Shown here piece by piece: positions 44,000 to 52,669 of a stretch of 63,434 nt of DNA. Position numbers and translations under genes: made by a program. The stretch is from the NCBI GenBank assembly GCA_017852395.1, contig JAFMLE010000012.1, forward strand, positions 1 to 63,434, in the 5' to 3' direction. The notes under the pieces are model-generated. The model was not told where the DNA came from. It saw nothing but the letters and a program-made list of their open reading frames with translations, and did not search any database. The stretch is from Flavobacteriaceae bacterium (GTDB lineage Bacteria; Bacteroidota; Bacteroidia; Flavobacteriales; Flavobacteriaceae). Every line of letters begins with the position of its first letter. Within the stretch, counting starts at the first letter, position 1.

Positions 44000-46900
44000 A
44001 TGCGCGAAAAGCTCCTCAAAATTTTATTCTCCAACCGTACCATGGCATTTCTAGTTTTGTTGTTTCCAACTGCGATGGCTATGGGGACATTTATAGAAAG
44101 TTGGTACAATATAGAAACCGCAAGAATTTGGATTTACAACGCCTGGTGGTTTGAGGCAATCATGTTATTGCTGGCCATCAATTTTGCAGGAAATATCCAA
44201 AAATACAAGTTGTTTCGGAAAGAAAAATGGGCGGTATTATTGCTCCATTTATCATTTATTTTAATCATTTTTGGGGCTTTTGTGACCCGCTATTTTGGTT
44301 ACGAAGGGGTTATGCCAATCCGAGAAGGCGAAATTACGAGCACCTACCTCACCGAAAAGACCTACCTCACCGTCATGGTAGATGGTGAAATTGACGGTGT
44401 TCCACAACGCAAAAAACTGCAAGATGATGTTCTTTTTTCGGCACACGTAAATAATGGATTGTATTGGAGCAACAACTTCGATGACATTCCATATGAAGTA
44501 GAAGTACTCAATTATATAGAAGAGGCTACTGAAGGTTTGGTACTTGACGAAAATGGCCAACGCTATCTTAAGATCGTAGAGGCGGGCAGTGGTACCCGAC
44601 ATGATCACTACCTCAAGGAGGGTGATGTTGCCAACATTCATAATGTCCTGTTTACTTTGGACAATCCAATAGACGGAGCCATAAACATTACTTCAGAAGG
44701 GGGGCTGTATTATTTGTCATCACCTTATGAGGGCAATTTTATGCGTATGGCCGATCAATTTCAGGACACGGTAGTCCCATCCGAAAAGCAAGAATTGGCA
44801 CTACGATCTCTTTATACGCTTGCCAATTTTCAATTTGTAATTCCCGAGCCTCCTCTTAGGGGGCGCATGGACATTATTGCATCCGAATCCGATCAACCGA
44901 CCAATCAAGATGCACTTCAATTGCAAATAAAAAGTCAGGGCCAGACCAAAAATATTACCGTTCTTGGAGGTAAAGGCGTTGCCAATGACCCCAAAAAAAT
45001 AACCCTTGGGGCTTTAGATTTTTATGTGCAATACGGTTCTTTGCAAAAACAGCTACCTTTTGCATTACGCCTCAACGATTTTATTGCAGAAAAATACCCC
45101 GGAACCGAACAAAGTTATGCGTCTTTTATGAGCAGACTCACTGTAGAAGATCAAACCGCAGGGGTTTTTGACTATGACGTTTACATGAATCATGTTTTGG
45201 ATCATAAAGGATTTCGATTTTTTCAGGCTTCGTTTGATCCCGATGAAAAAGGAACAGTACTTTCTCTAAACCATGATCGTGCAGGTACTTGGATTACTTA
45301 TTTTGGGTATATACTTTTGTATATCAGTATGATGGGGATATTTTTTATAGGGAAAACCCGTTTTGTCGAATTGTCAAAAAGTTTGGATAAAATTAAAATT
45401 CAGAAAAATAAGCTTACCCTTTTCTTGTTGTTATTTGGGTTTGTCGCTCAGGCTCAAATTCAAGATTTAAACCATCGTGTTGATTTTGACTCAATCATAC
45501 AAGCACAGGCCTTTGACGCAGCGCATGCGGCAAAGTTTGGAAACCTAGTTATTCAGGACATCGGTGGACGCATGAAACCGGCCAACACCTTTTCTTCGGA
45601 ACTGCTTCGAAAGGTAAGTAAATCTGACACGTACAAAGGGTTGAACTCGGATCAAGTACTATTATCAATCGCCAATAACCCTGTCATTTGGTATAATGTG
45701 CCGATCATCTATCTCAAACGAGGCAACGATAGCCTACGCCGTATTTTGGGAGTGCCCAGTCAAAATAAGTACGCACCCTTGGTTTCGTTTTTTGATCGTG
45801 AGGGCAACTATAAGTTGGGGGACTATTTACAAGAAGCCTATCGTGCTGCAGTGCCTAATCAATTTCAAAAAGATTTTATTGAGGTAGACCGCAGAGTCAA
45901 TTTATTATACGCTGCACTGGAAGGTAAAGTGTTGCGTATTTTTCCGATACCAGAAGATGCAAACAACAAATGGGTTTCTTATCCCGAGTTACTTCCCGAA
46001 ATGTTTTCAGGCCGTGATTCTTTGTACGTTAATAATATTTTGCCACTCTATTTTCAATCTCTTCGTTTGGCGCAGCAGACAAAGGACTATGATCAAGCCA
46101 ACAGTTTGATAGAGAGCATCACTGGTTTTCAAAAAAAATACGGTTCTGAAGTACTCCCAAGTCAAGACAAAGTCACAGCAGAGATTTGGTACAACAAGTA
46201 CGATATTTTCAAAAAACTATTTAGTTGGTATCTCTATGCAGGCACCCTGTTATTTGTCATACTGCTGCTTGCTATTTTCAGACAAAATAAAGTCATAAAA
46301 GGCCTGATATCATTATTGAGTGTGGTGTTATACGGTCTTTTTGTTTTGCATACGGGTGGGCTAATTTTGCGGTGGTTTATATCAGGGCATGCGCCATGGA
46401 GTGATGCCTACGAGTCAATGATTTATGTGGCTTGGGCCACGCAGTTTTTTGGAATTATTTTTGGCCGTAAAAATGCCCTTACCCTTGCTGCGACTTCGTT
46501 TATCTCAGCAATGATACTTATGATTGCCCATTGGAATTGGATGGATCCTGCGATTGCAAACTTGCAACCTGTTTTGGATAGTTATTGGTTGATGATCCAT
46601 GTTGCGGTAATTGTGGGTAGTTATGGTCCTTTTGCCTTAGGAATGATTATAGGCATTGTAGTACTTTTCTTGATGTTATTGACCTCAAAAAACAATAAGA
46701 AAAAATTGCTACTTCAAATAAAAGAGCTCACCATTATTAACGAGTTGTCCCTAACGGTTGGACTTGTCATGTTAACCATCGGTAATTTTTTGGGGGCCAT
46801 GTGGGCCAACGAAAGCTGGGGACGATACTGGGGCTGGGATCCCAAAGAGACCTGGGCGATGATTAGTATTATGTTTTACGCCTTTGTAATCCACATGCGA

Positions 46901-47125
46901 CTGGTTCCTGGATTGCGTAGCCCTTGGATTTTTAACCTCATGAGTATTGTGGCTTTTGCCAGTATTTTGATGACCTATTTTGGTGTCAATTTTTATTTGG
47001 TAGGACTGCATTCGTATGCAAGTGGTGACAAAATCATCACACCCGATTTTGTCTATTATGGCATATTATTTGTACTCTTTTTAGGTAGCGCTTCGTATTG
47101 GGCGTACAAAAAGCATTATCGTTAA
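44000..47125 (+). CDS. ccsBA: ResB-CcsA fusion, system II cytochrome c biogenesis protein
   Basis: A 1041-residue membrane protein fusing the two halves of system II heme lyase, which exports heme and attaches it to apocytochrome c. The N-terminal ResB half has helices at about 15-35 and 45-60 and then a long periplasmic domain to about residue 430. The CcsA half (from ~740) has several helices and the WWD motif WANESWGRYWGWDPKETWA (near 935), with heme-binding histidines in nearby loops. A middle periplasmic domain follows a second hydrophobic segment. ATG 44000 is chosen over an in-frame TTG. No separate thioredoxin partner is nearby. Confidence 0.92.
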   Translation: MREKLLKILFSNRTMAFLVLLFPTAMAMGTFIESWYNIETARIWIYNAWWFEAIMLLLAINFAGNIQKYKLFRKEKWAVLLLHLSFILIIFGAFVTRYFGYEGVMPIREGEITSTYLTEKTYLTVMVDGEIDGVPQRKKLQDDVLFSAHVNNGLYWSNNFDDIPYEVEVLNYIEEATEGLVLDENGQRYLKIVEAGSGTRHDHYLKEGDVANIHNVLFTLDNPIDGAINITSEGGLYYLSSPYEGNFMRMADQFQDTVVPSEKQELALRSLYTLANFQFVIPEPPLRGRMDIIASESDQPTNQDALQLQIKSQGQTKNITVLGGKGVANDPKKITLGALDFYVQYGSLQKQLPFALRLNDFIAEKYPGTEQSYASFMSRLTVEDQTAGVFDYDVYMNHVLDHKGFRFFQASFDPDEKGTVLSLNHDRAGTWITYFGYILLYISMMGIFFIGKTRFVELSKSLDKIKIQKNKLTLFLLLFGFVAQAQIQDLNHRVDFDSIIQAQAFDAAHAAKFGNLVIQDIGGRMKPANTFSSELLRKVSKSDTYKGLNSDQVLLSIANNPVIWYNVPIIYLKRGNDSLRRILGVPSQNKYAPLVSFFDREGNYKLGDYLQEAYRAAVPNQFQKDFIEVDRRVNLLYAALEGKVLRIFPIPEDANNKWVSYPELLPEMFSGRDSLYVNNILPLYFQSLRLAQQTKDYDQANSLIESITGFQKKYGSEVLPSQDKVTAEIWYNKYDIFKKLFSWYLYAGTLLFVILLLAIFRQNKVIKGLISLLSVVLYGLFVLHTGGLILRWFISGHAPWSDAYESMIYVAWATQFFGIIFGRKNALTLAATSFISAMILMIAHWNWMDPAIANLQPVLDSYWLMIHVAVIVGSYGPFALGMIIGIVVLFLMLLTSKNNKKKLLLQIKELTIINELSLTVGLVMLTIGNFLGAMWANESWGRYWGWDPKETWAMISIMFYAFVIHMRLVPGLRSPWIFNLMSIVAFASILMTYFGVNFYLVGLHSYASGDKIITPDFVYYGILFVLFLGSASYWAYKKHYR

Positions 47126-47140
47126 AACCATCTTACTCTT

Positions 47141-47578
47141 ATGCGTTTATTCTTAATTGCAGGGACTGTTTTATTTCTTTTTGCTTGTAAAAAAGAGGCC
47201 TTAGAAACCGATCTATCGCTTTTGCAAAAGCAGCGCAAAATCTGGGAAAACCAACGCATTGATTCTTATAAAATCGATCAACAAATGAGCTGTTTTTGCC
47301 CAAATGCCTTGGTGGCAATATTCACGTGTACCATCGAAAACGGAATCTTAGTCACGGTTGATGACCAACCCTATGATGCAGAACAACATGCGTATCTCAA
47401 AACAATTGATGCGGTTTTTGATTATTTGGAAAAGCGTCTAGAAAATAATCCGGATCATTTTTCGGTTAATTACGATGCGACCTATGGTTTTCCTGTCGAT
47501 TTTTATATTGATCAATCCGAAATGATTGCCGATGAAGAAATCGGCTATACATTTTCTAATTTTCGATCGCTAGAGTAG
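47141..47578 (+). CDS. DUF6174 family lipoprotein
   Basis: A 145-residue protein with a lipoprotein signal (FLFACKKE, Cys about residue 16). After a helix there is SYKIDQQMSCFCPNA, the CxC pattern of DUF6174, and FDYLEKRLENNPDHFSVNYDATYGFPVDFYID later, consistent with that family. Its role is unknown. It follows the cytochrome biogenesis gene by 15 bases and may be cotranscribed with it. Confidence 0.75.
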   Translation: MRLFLIAGTVLFLFACKKEALETDLSLLQKQRKIWENQRIDSYKIDQQMSCFCPNALVAIFTCTIENGILVTVDDQPYDAEQHAYLKTIDAVFDYLEKRLENNPDHFSVNYDATYGFPVDFYIDQSEMIADEEIGYTFSNFRSLE

Positions 47579-47610
47579 CTGCGACTTTTTCTTTATTTTT
47601 AAGATAAAAA

Positions 47611-47814
47611 ATGAGTACAAAACAAAAATGGCTGACTTATGCCATAACGGGTCTGCTGACCATTGGTTTTGGTTTATCGCTTTTGGGTGAAGCCATCATC
47701 ATAAAATTAAATGCTTCTGGCAACTGGTTTTTGTGGGGAACTTCTGCGTTGGTTGTTTTCAACAGTGGGATTTGCCTATTTGGTCAAGCCGTTATCGAAA
47801 AAACAAAAATTTAA
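47611..47814 (+). CDS. Small two-helix membrane protein
   Basis: A 67-residue protein with two hydrophobic segments (about 9-31 and 39-60) and a basic N-terminus. It has no recognised family. It follows the DUF6174 gene by 32 bases. The 2-base gap to the convergent TerB-like gene and a plausible upstream A-rich leader support a real gene, but only weakly. Confidence 0.55.
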   Translation: MSTKQKWLTYAITGLLTIGFGLSLLGEAIIIKLNASGNWFLWGTSALVVFNSGICLFGQAVIEKTKI

Positions 47815-47816
47815 GT

Positions 47817-48239
47817 TTAGTGCTTCAGCGCTGCAACAAAGGCATCTTCATCCAAGCCATCGGCGACAGCAACAAGTGCTTTTTGAACGATTGTTTCAGA
47901 TAGGCTGTTAGAAAATCCAAGACCAATAACCAGTTTTTTAAGCAATTTGATCTCTTCCGCATCGGCTATGGCATCGGCATAGACCATTCGGGTAAGGTCA
48001 TAAAGCCGCTCCAATCTTCGTTGTTCATCTGCAGGAGGATTGATGGGAAATCGACTGGGATCTTCCATTATGTTTTTATAGTCCTCATCATCGATCTCCA
48101 AATAAATTGCCAAGCGATTGATAAAGGCCTGTTCACTTTCGGTAATGACCGCATCGGAGAGTGCTACTCTGACGATCGCTGCAAAATGATCTCGATTACG
48201 GGACTTAAATCCACTGGTATATAAATCAGAAACAGACAT
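47817..48239 (-). CDS. TerB-like protein
   Basis: A 140-residue all-helical acidic protein. LSDAVITESEQAFINRLAIYLEIDDEDY resembles the TerB/DjlA-N fold, which carries paired acidic residues that may bind metal, and ADAIADAEEIKLLKKLVIGLGF is its second half. Isolated TerB proteins are common in Bacteroidota and are not linked to tellurite resistance by any neighbour here. I start at ATG 48239. Confidence 0.75.
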   Translation of the reverse strand: MSVSDLYTSGFKSRNRDHFAAIVRVALSDAVITESEQAFINRLAIYLEIDDEDYKNIMEDPSRFPINPPADEQRRLERLYDLTRMVYADAIADAEEIKLLKKLVIGLGFSNSLSETIVQKALVAVADGLDEDAFVAALKH

Positions 48240-48385
48240 ACTTTTTTTTATCAAATATAAACATACTCGTACATAAACACCTAGCTAATGCGGCAAGTTT
48301 TTCACTTTCTTTTATCGTTAATAAAAGCCCTCCAGGACAGTTGTAAAATCGGGTAAATGGGGGTATTTTGCAGAAAAATGATTTT

Positions 48386-49300
48386 ATGATTCGTCTGAAT
48401 CTTCATAATGAAACTTCAAGACTCAAGCAGGTTATTTTGGGTATTGCAAAACAATTTGGTGGTCCACCTGCCTTGGAGGAGGTATACGATCCTAAGTCAC
48501 GAAAATATATTTTAGAGGACAATTATCCGGTTGAACCTGATTTGGTTGATGAATTGGCAGCTTTTGAATCGGTTCTAAAAAAATATGATGTACACGTATT
48601 GCGCCCCGAAAATATTCCTGATTGCAATCAAATTTATGCCCGAGATATTGGTTTTGTCATCGAAGATAAGTTTGTCCAGTCCAATATTTTGCCCCTCCGC
48701 GAAAAGGAACAGTTGGCACTTAAGCCGATCTACAATCAATTTGCTAAAGATACGGTAATCAAACTCCCTCAAGACGTCCATGTAGAGGGTGGTGATGTGC
48801 TGCTTCACAATCAATATATCCTAGTGGGGATATGTACACGACCGGATTATGCCGATCTAATTACGGCACGAACCAACATCAAAGCACTAAAAGCGTTGCA
48901 GGATGTTTTTCCTAACAAAAAAGTGGTGGGATTAGAATTGAAAAAATCAAATACCAATCCATTTGAAAATGCGTTGCATTTGGATTGTGCCTTTCAGCCT
49001 GTAGGAAACGACTGTGCGATTATTCACCGCGAAAGTTATGTGAATTCGGATGAGTTGGCCTGGTTGGTGAGACTCTTTCCGGTAGACAATATTTTTTATA
49101 TATCCGACCAAGAAATGTATGATATGATGAGTAATGTTTTTTCGATTGCTCCCGATGTTGTCGTTTCGGACCCTTATTTTTCCCGATTAAATCAATGGCT
49201 TCGCAGTAAAGGTTTTACGGTCGAAGAAGTTTCTTTTCGAGAGATTGCAAAACAAGAGGGGCTATTTCGTTGTACCACTTTGCCCTTAGAACGTGAATAG
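48386..49300 (+). CDS. Arginine deiminase/DDAH-like guanidino hydrolase
   Basis: A 304-residue protein of the pentein fold (arginine deiminase, DDAH, amidinotransferase superfamily). VEGGDVLLH (near 137) holds the Glu and Asp, ALHLDCAF (near 195) the catalytic His, and GLFRCTTLPLERE at the C-terminus the nucleophilic Cys. It probably acts on arginine, methylarginine or a related guanidino compound to give citrulline. I start at ATG 48386 and not the upstream TTG. A near-consensus promoter element, TATTTTG, precedes it. The ctlX gene follows after one base. Confidence 0.85.
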   Translation: MIRLNLHNETSRLKQVILGIAKQFGGPPALEEVYDPKSRKYILEDNYPVEPDLVDELAAFESVLKKYDVHVLRPENIPDCNQIYARDIGFVIEDKFVQSNILPLREKEQLALKPIYNQFAKDTVIKLPQDVHVEGGDVLLHNQYILVGICTRPDYADLITARTNIKALKALQDVFPNKKVVGLELKKSNTNPFENALHLDCAFQPVGNDCAIIHRESYVNSDELAWLVRLFPVDNIFYISDQEMYDMMSNVFSIAPDVVVSDPYFSRLNQWLRSKGFTVEEVSFREIAKQEGLFRCTTLPLERE

Positions 49301-49301
49301 T

Positions 49302-50222
49302 ATGGAAAATCTGACCGCTCATCTATTGATGGTACGTCCGCATCGCTTTAGAAAAAATGAGCAAACGGCAACCAATAATTTTTATCAAAAGGCCCTAGAT
49401 GGTCTTAGTGATGAGCAAATCACAGCACGCGCGCACAACGAATTTGACCATTTTGTACAGGTGCTTCGCAATCATGGAATTAGGGTGTCTGTTTACCAAG
49501 ATCCCGGAATACAGGATACACCAGATGCGCTGTTTCCTAACAATTGGGTTTCTTTTCATCGAGAACATCAGGCTATATTTTATCCAATGTATGCACCTAA
49601 TAGAAGACTGGAACGGACGGTCAAAATTTTTGAGGTGCTCAAGAGCGATGGCGTTGACATGACACTCCTAGCAGATTTTAGCACTTATGAAAAAAATCAT
49701 CAGTTTTTAGAAGGTACCGGCAGTATGGTATTGGACCGGCAACACAAAATTGCGTATGCGGCCCTTTCAGAACGAACCGATCCGGACTTGTTGGTGCAAT
49801 TTTGTGACAAAATGGGCTATAAACCACTGGCGTTTAATGCCTATCAGACCGTTGGTGACCAGCGACTACCTATTTATCATACCAATGTAATGATGAGCAT
49901 CGGACCAACTTTTGCCATGGTCTGTTTTGATGCGATTGATGACCCAACAGAAGTCGCGCTGCTAAAACAAACATTGGCCGAAACTCATAAAGAAGTAGTG
50001 ATCCTTTCTGAGAAACAAATCGAACAATTTTCTGGAAATGCACTTACCCTGCAAGGTCGAACAGGACCCCTTTTAATCATGAGCAGTTCTGGATATAAGG
50101 CATTGGATGACAATCAAAAAGCGCAATTGAACAAACATGCTACACTTATTCATAGCCCGCTGCCAACTATTGAAAGTTGTGGAGGGGGGAGTGCCCGTTG
50201 TATGATGGCAGAGGTTTTTTAG
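49302..50222 (+). CDS. ctlX: Citrulline hydrolase CtlX (amidinotransferase-like)
   Basis: A 306-residue pentein-fold protein matching CtlX, named in Francisella for citrulline use, where it converts citrulline to ornithine. LMVRPHRFRKNEQTATNNFYQ is the family start. DALFPNNWVSFH (near 80), EGTGSMVLDR (near 140), PIYHTNVMMSIG (His near 187) and the C-terminal Cys in GGGSARCMMAEVF complete the site. Together with the upstream gene and RocD at 5 kb it could form a path from arginine through citrulline and ornithine to glutamate semialdehyde (inference). Its stop overlaps the convergent protease stop by 4 bases. Confidence 0.88.
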   Translation: MENLTAHLLMVRPHRFRKNEQTATNNFYQKALDGLSDEQITARAHNEFDHFVQVLRNHGIRVSVYQDPGIQDTPDALFPNNWVSFHREHQAIFYPMYAPNRRLERTVKIFEVLKSDGVDMTLLADFSTYEKNHQFLEGTGSMVLDRQHKIAYAALSERTDPDLLVQFCDKMGYKPLAFNAYQTVGDQRLPIYHTNVMMSIGPTFAMVCFDAIDDPTEVALLKQTLAETHKEVVILSEKQIEQFSGNALTLQGRTGPLLIMSSSGYKALDDNQKAQLNKHATLIHSPLPTIESCGGGSARCMMAEVF

Positions 50223-52579
50223 TTGTTATTTTTTTTCAAAAGATTGTAGCAATACAAAGCATGGGCTTTTTCTTCTAAGCGACCTTTTCCTTTTTGATTT
50301 TTAAAATATTTGGTAAGCCCTATGATTTGCAATTCAAGATAGCCACTTACCTCGGGCATCAATCCCCTGTCATCGGTCAATTCTAGAATTCTGTTTAAAT
50401 AATTTTTTTGCAACTCGCGATCGATAACGGTTTTGTTGGGATTATTGACAATCAGGTCCTCCTCAAGTTTTTTGAGTAGTGCACTAACTTTAAGGGGATT
50501 TCCCGTCAGGGTGTTTTCTTGTGATAGCATGTTGTTTAAGGTTCGAGGGCTCAAAATTCGGTATAAGGCTGCTTTTTGGAGGTCAACGACGCGCTTTAAA
50601 ATTCCATAGGGTTCAAATTTTGAAATCATGTTTTTAGAAAACATCCATCCCTGTGTATTCCAAAGGTGAGTTTTTAGAAAATCCAAAGCTCCAAGTTGCT
50701 GCTTTGCATCGACATTTTGATAAGGAATTGCCTCTTGCCCTTGAGCCATTAGGGTCTCATTGACCCCGCCAATTATGGTCAAAACATGATAAATGTATCT
50801 GCGATATACACCTACCATCTCCGCATATAATTCTTTGAAATCCGCATAAGTTGCCCCTTCGGGAGTCGTCCAATTCTCAAGATTTTCTGCGACTATTTTT
50901 AAGTTTTTGAGTCCATACGAGCTGGCTTTTATGGGATCATCTCCGATATTTTCGGTTTGTGTATTGGGGTCATTTCCACTTGATCCAAACATATATATCG
51001 GATTGAGACTTTTTTCATCGACCATTTTTTTTAGAATCTCTTGTTCGCTTTGAGGGTTGTTATCTTCAAAATAACGGTATCCCCACTCGATGGCATAGTC
51101 ATCATAAGGTCCCATTTGACGGACAAATCGGATTCCGGTATCGCCTGGCTGAGCCACATAATTGTAGCGTGCATAATCCATAATCGTAGTGGCGATTCCC
51201 ATTTTTTGCGTAAATGCACCAGAACGAAGGGAGTCAACAGGATATGCGGAGCTTGCTTTCATATTGTGAGGTAGACCAAGGGCATGACCAACTTCGTGAG
51301 CAATCACACGTCGCATCATTTCTCCAATTTCTGCTTCTGGGGTGTTCAAGGTACGTGCCTTTGGATTTGCTGCTCCAGTTTCTAAAAGATAGCGGTTGCG
51401 GTAGGAGCGGAGGTGGTTGTGATACCAGATGATGTCGCTTTCTAAAATTTCTCCCGTTCTGGGATCCGAAACACTAGGCCCAACGGCATTTCGTGTGGTA
51501 GATGCGACATAACGAACGGTAGAATATCGAACGTCTTCTGGACTAAATTCAGGATCCTCTTCGGCTGTTGGTGGGTCCATCGCCCGAATGGCATTTTTAA
51601 AACCTGCTTTTTCAAAAGCTTGATTCCAATCCTCTATTCCTTTTCTAAAATAGGGCCTCCAAACCAAAGGTGTAGCAGGATCCAAATAATAAACAATGGG
51701 CTTAATGGGTTCGACCAATTCGCCGCGTGCATAGGCCTCTTTATCCTTGGGTTCTAGCCGCCAACGGCGGATAATTTTGTAGTCTTTGGCCTTAAGATCG
51801 GGGGAAGAGTAGTCGTATTTTTCTAATGTAAACCAGCCTACCCTTGGATCTTCATAGCGGACAGGCATGGGGTCGTTGGGAAGTACGATGATCGAATGAT
51901 TGATTTGAAAGCTTAACGAGTTTGAGGTGTTTCCTCGAGGAGCTTTTCGGGCAGAAAATGTCAAGGTATGACGGATTTCGGTATTTTGTGGAAAACTCTT
52001 TGCACTATCGATGCGACTTCTTTTTTTATCGACACTACCCATCTTATAGTCGTCTTTCTGACTACTTCTAACGATGTTGAAGCCGGGAGAATCATCCATA
52101 AAATAGGGGGTAACTTCTATCAAAAATCGATCTTTTTCTTCGGTATTTTCAATATCAAACGCCCCAAGGATTGGTTTAAAATTGTTTTGATTTACACTCA
52201 AAGCTATTGGATCATTATCCGCAGCAGTATTGGTATAAGACTCTTGACGCAAGTAGAGTGTTTTTCCAACTTTTTCAAAAAGAATGACTTGTTGTGCCGT
52301 TTTTGAACCCGCATTGGTGTAAGCCGAATAATTGGAAGGGAGCTGTGCCAATCGAGTAACCATCAAAAGGGGTTGTCCCAAAAGGCTGTCGTGTATTTCA
52401 AAATACAGTTTTTGATTATCATCCAGATAGGTGGTGATCACCCCTTGATCTGCGGTCATTTTTTCTGTAATTGATTCAATGGATTTTGATTTTTCCGCAG
52501 GTTTCTCTTTTTTTTGGGCCATGCTGGCTGGAGCTATAGCTAGGAGAAAAAGGAGCCCTAAAAATTTTGAAATACGCAT
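50219..52579 (-). CDS. Secreted zinc metalloprotease with DUF5117/DUF5118-type region
   Basis: A 786-residue protein with signal peptide (ends near ASMA) and a basic mature start. The N-terminal half (DUF5117-like, YLDDNQKLYFEIHDSLLGQPLLMVTRL) precedes a protease domain with RVIAHEVGHALGLPHNMKAS near residue 400: HEVGHALGLPH is the extended metzincin zinc site. GPYDDYAIEWGYRYF beyond it is also usual. These proteins are frequent in Bacteroidota and uncharacterised. I start at ATG 52579. It is divergent from the sortilin-like protein gene with about 90 bases between, suggesting joint regulation. Confidence 0.87.
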   Translation of the reverse strand: MRISKFLGLLFLLAIAPASMAQKKEKPAEKSKSIESITEKMTADQGVITTYLDDNQKLYFEIHDSLLGQPLLMVTRLAQLPSNYSAYTNAGSKTAQQVILFEKVGKTLYLRQESYTNTAADNDPIALSVNQNNFKPILGAFDIENTEEKDRFLIEVTPYFMDDSPGFNIVRSSQKDDYKMGSVDKKRSRIDSAKSFPQNTEIRHTLTFSARKAPRGNTSNSLSFQINHSIIVLPNDPMPVRYEDPRVGWFTLEKYDYSSPDLKAKDYKIIRRWRLEPKDKEAYARGELVEPIKPIVYYLDPATPLVWRPYFRKGIEDWNQAFEKAGFKNAIRAMDPPTAEEDPEFSPEDVRYSTVRYVASTTRNAVGPSVSDPRTGEILESDIIWYHNHLRSYRNRYLLETGAANPKARTLNTPEAEIGEMMRRVIAHEVGHALGLPHNMKASSAYPVDSLRSGAFTQKMGIATTIMDYARYNYVAQPGDTGIRFVRQMGPYDDYAIEWGYRYFEDNNPQSEQEILKKMVDEKSLNPIYMFGSSGNDPNTQTENIGDDPIKASSYGLKNLKIVAENLENWTTPEGATYADFKELYAEMVGVYRRYIYHVLTIIGGVNETLMAQGQEAIPYQNVDAKQQLGALDFLKTHLWNTQGWMFSKNMISKFEPYGILKRVVDLQKAALYRILSPRTLNNMLSQENTLTGNPLKVSALLKKLEEDLIVNNPNKTVIDRELQKNYLNRILELTDDRGLMPEVSGYLELQIIGLTKYFKNQKGKGRLEEKAHALYCYNLLKKNNN

Positions 52580-52669
52580 AATGATTTTTTTATGTAATTT
52601 GGAAAACCAATTTATGGAATCCCTCAAGATTCTCATAATTTTTAACAATACAAACACAAAATTTAATTT

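Noticed and set aside
47817-48239. TerB-like gene as a sign of a tellurite or stress-defence ter cluster
   Set aside because: No other ter genes (terC, terD, terZ) are present; isolated TerB-fold proteins are common.
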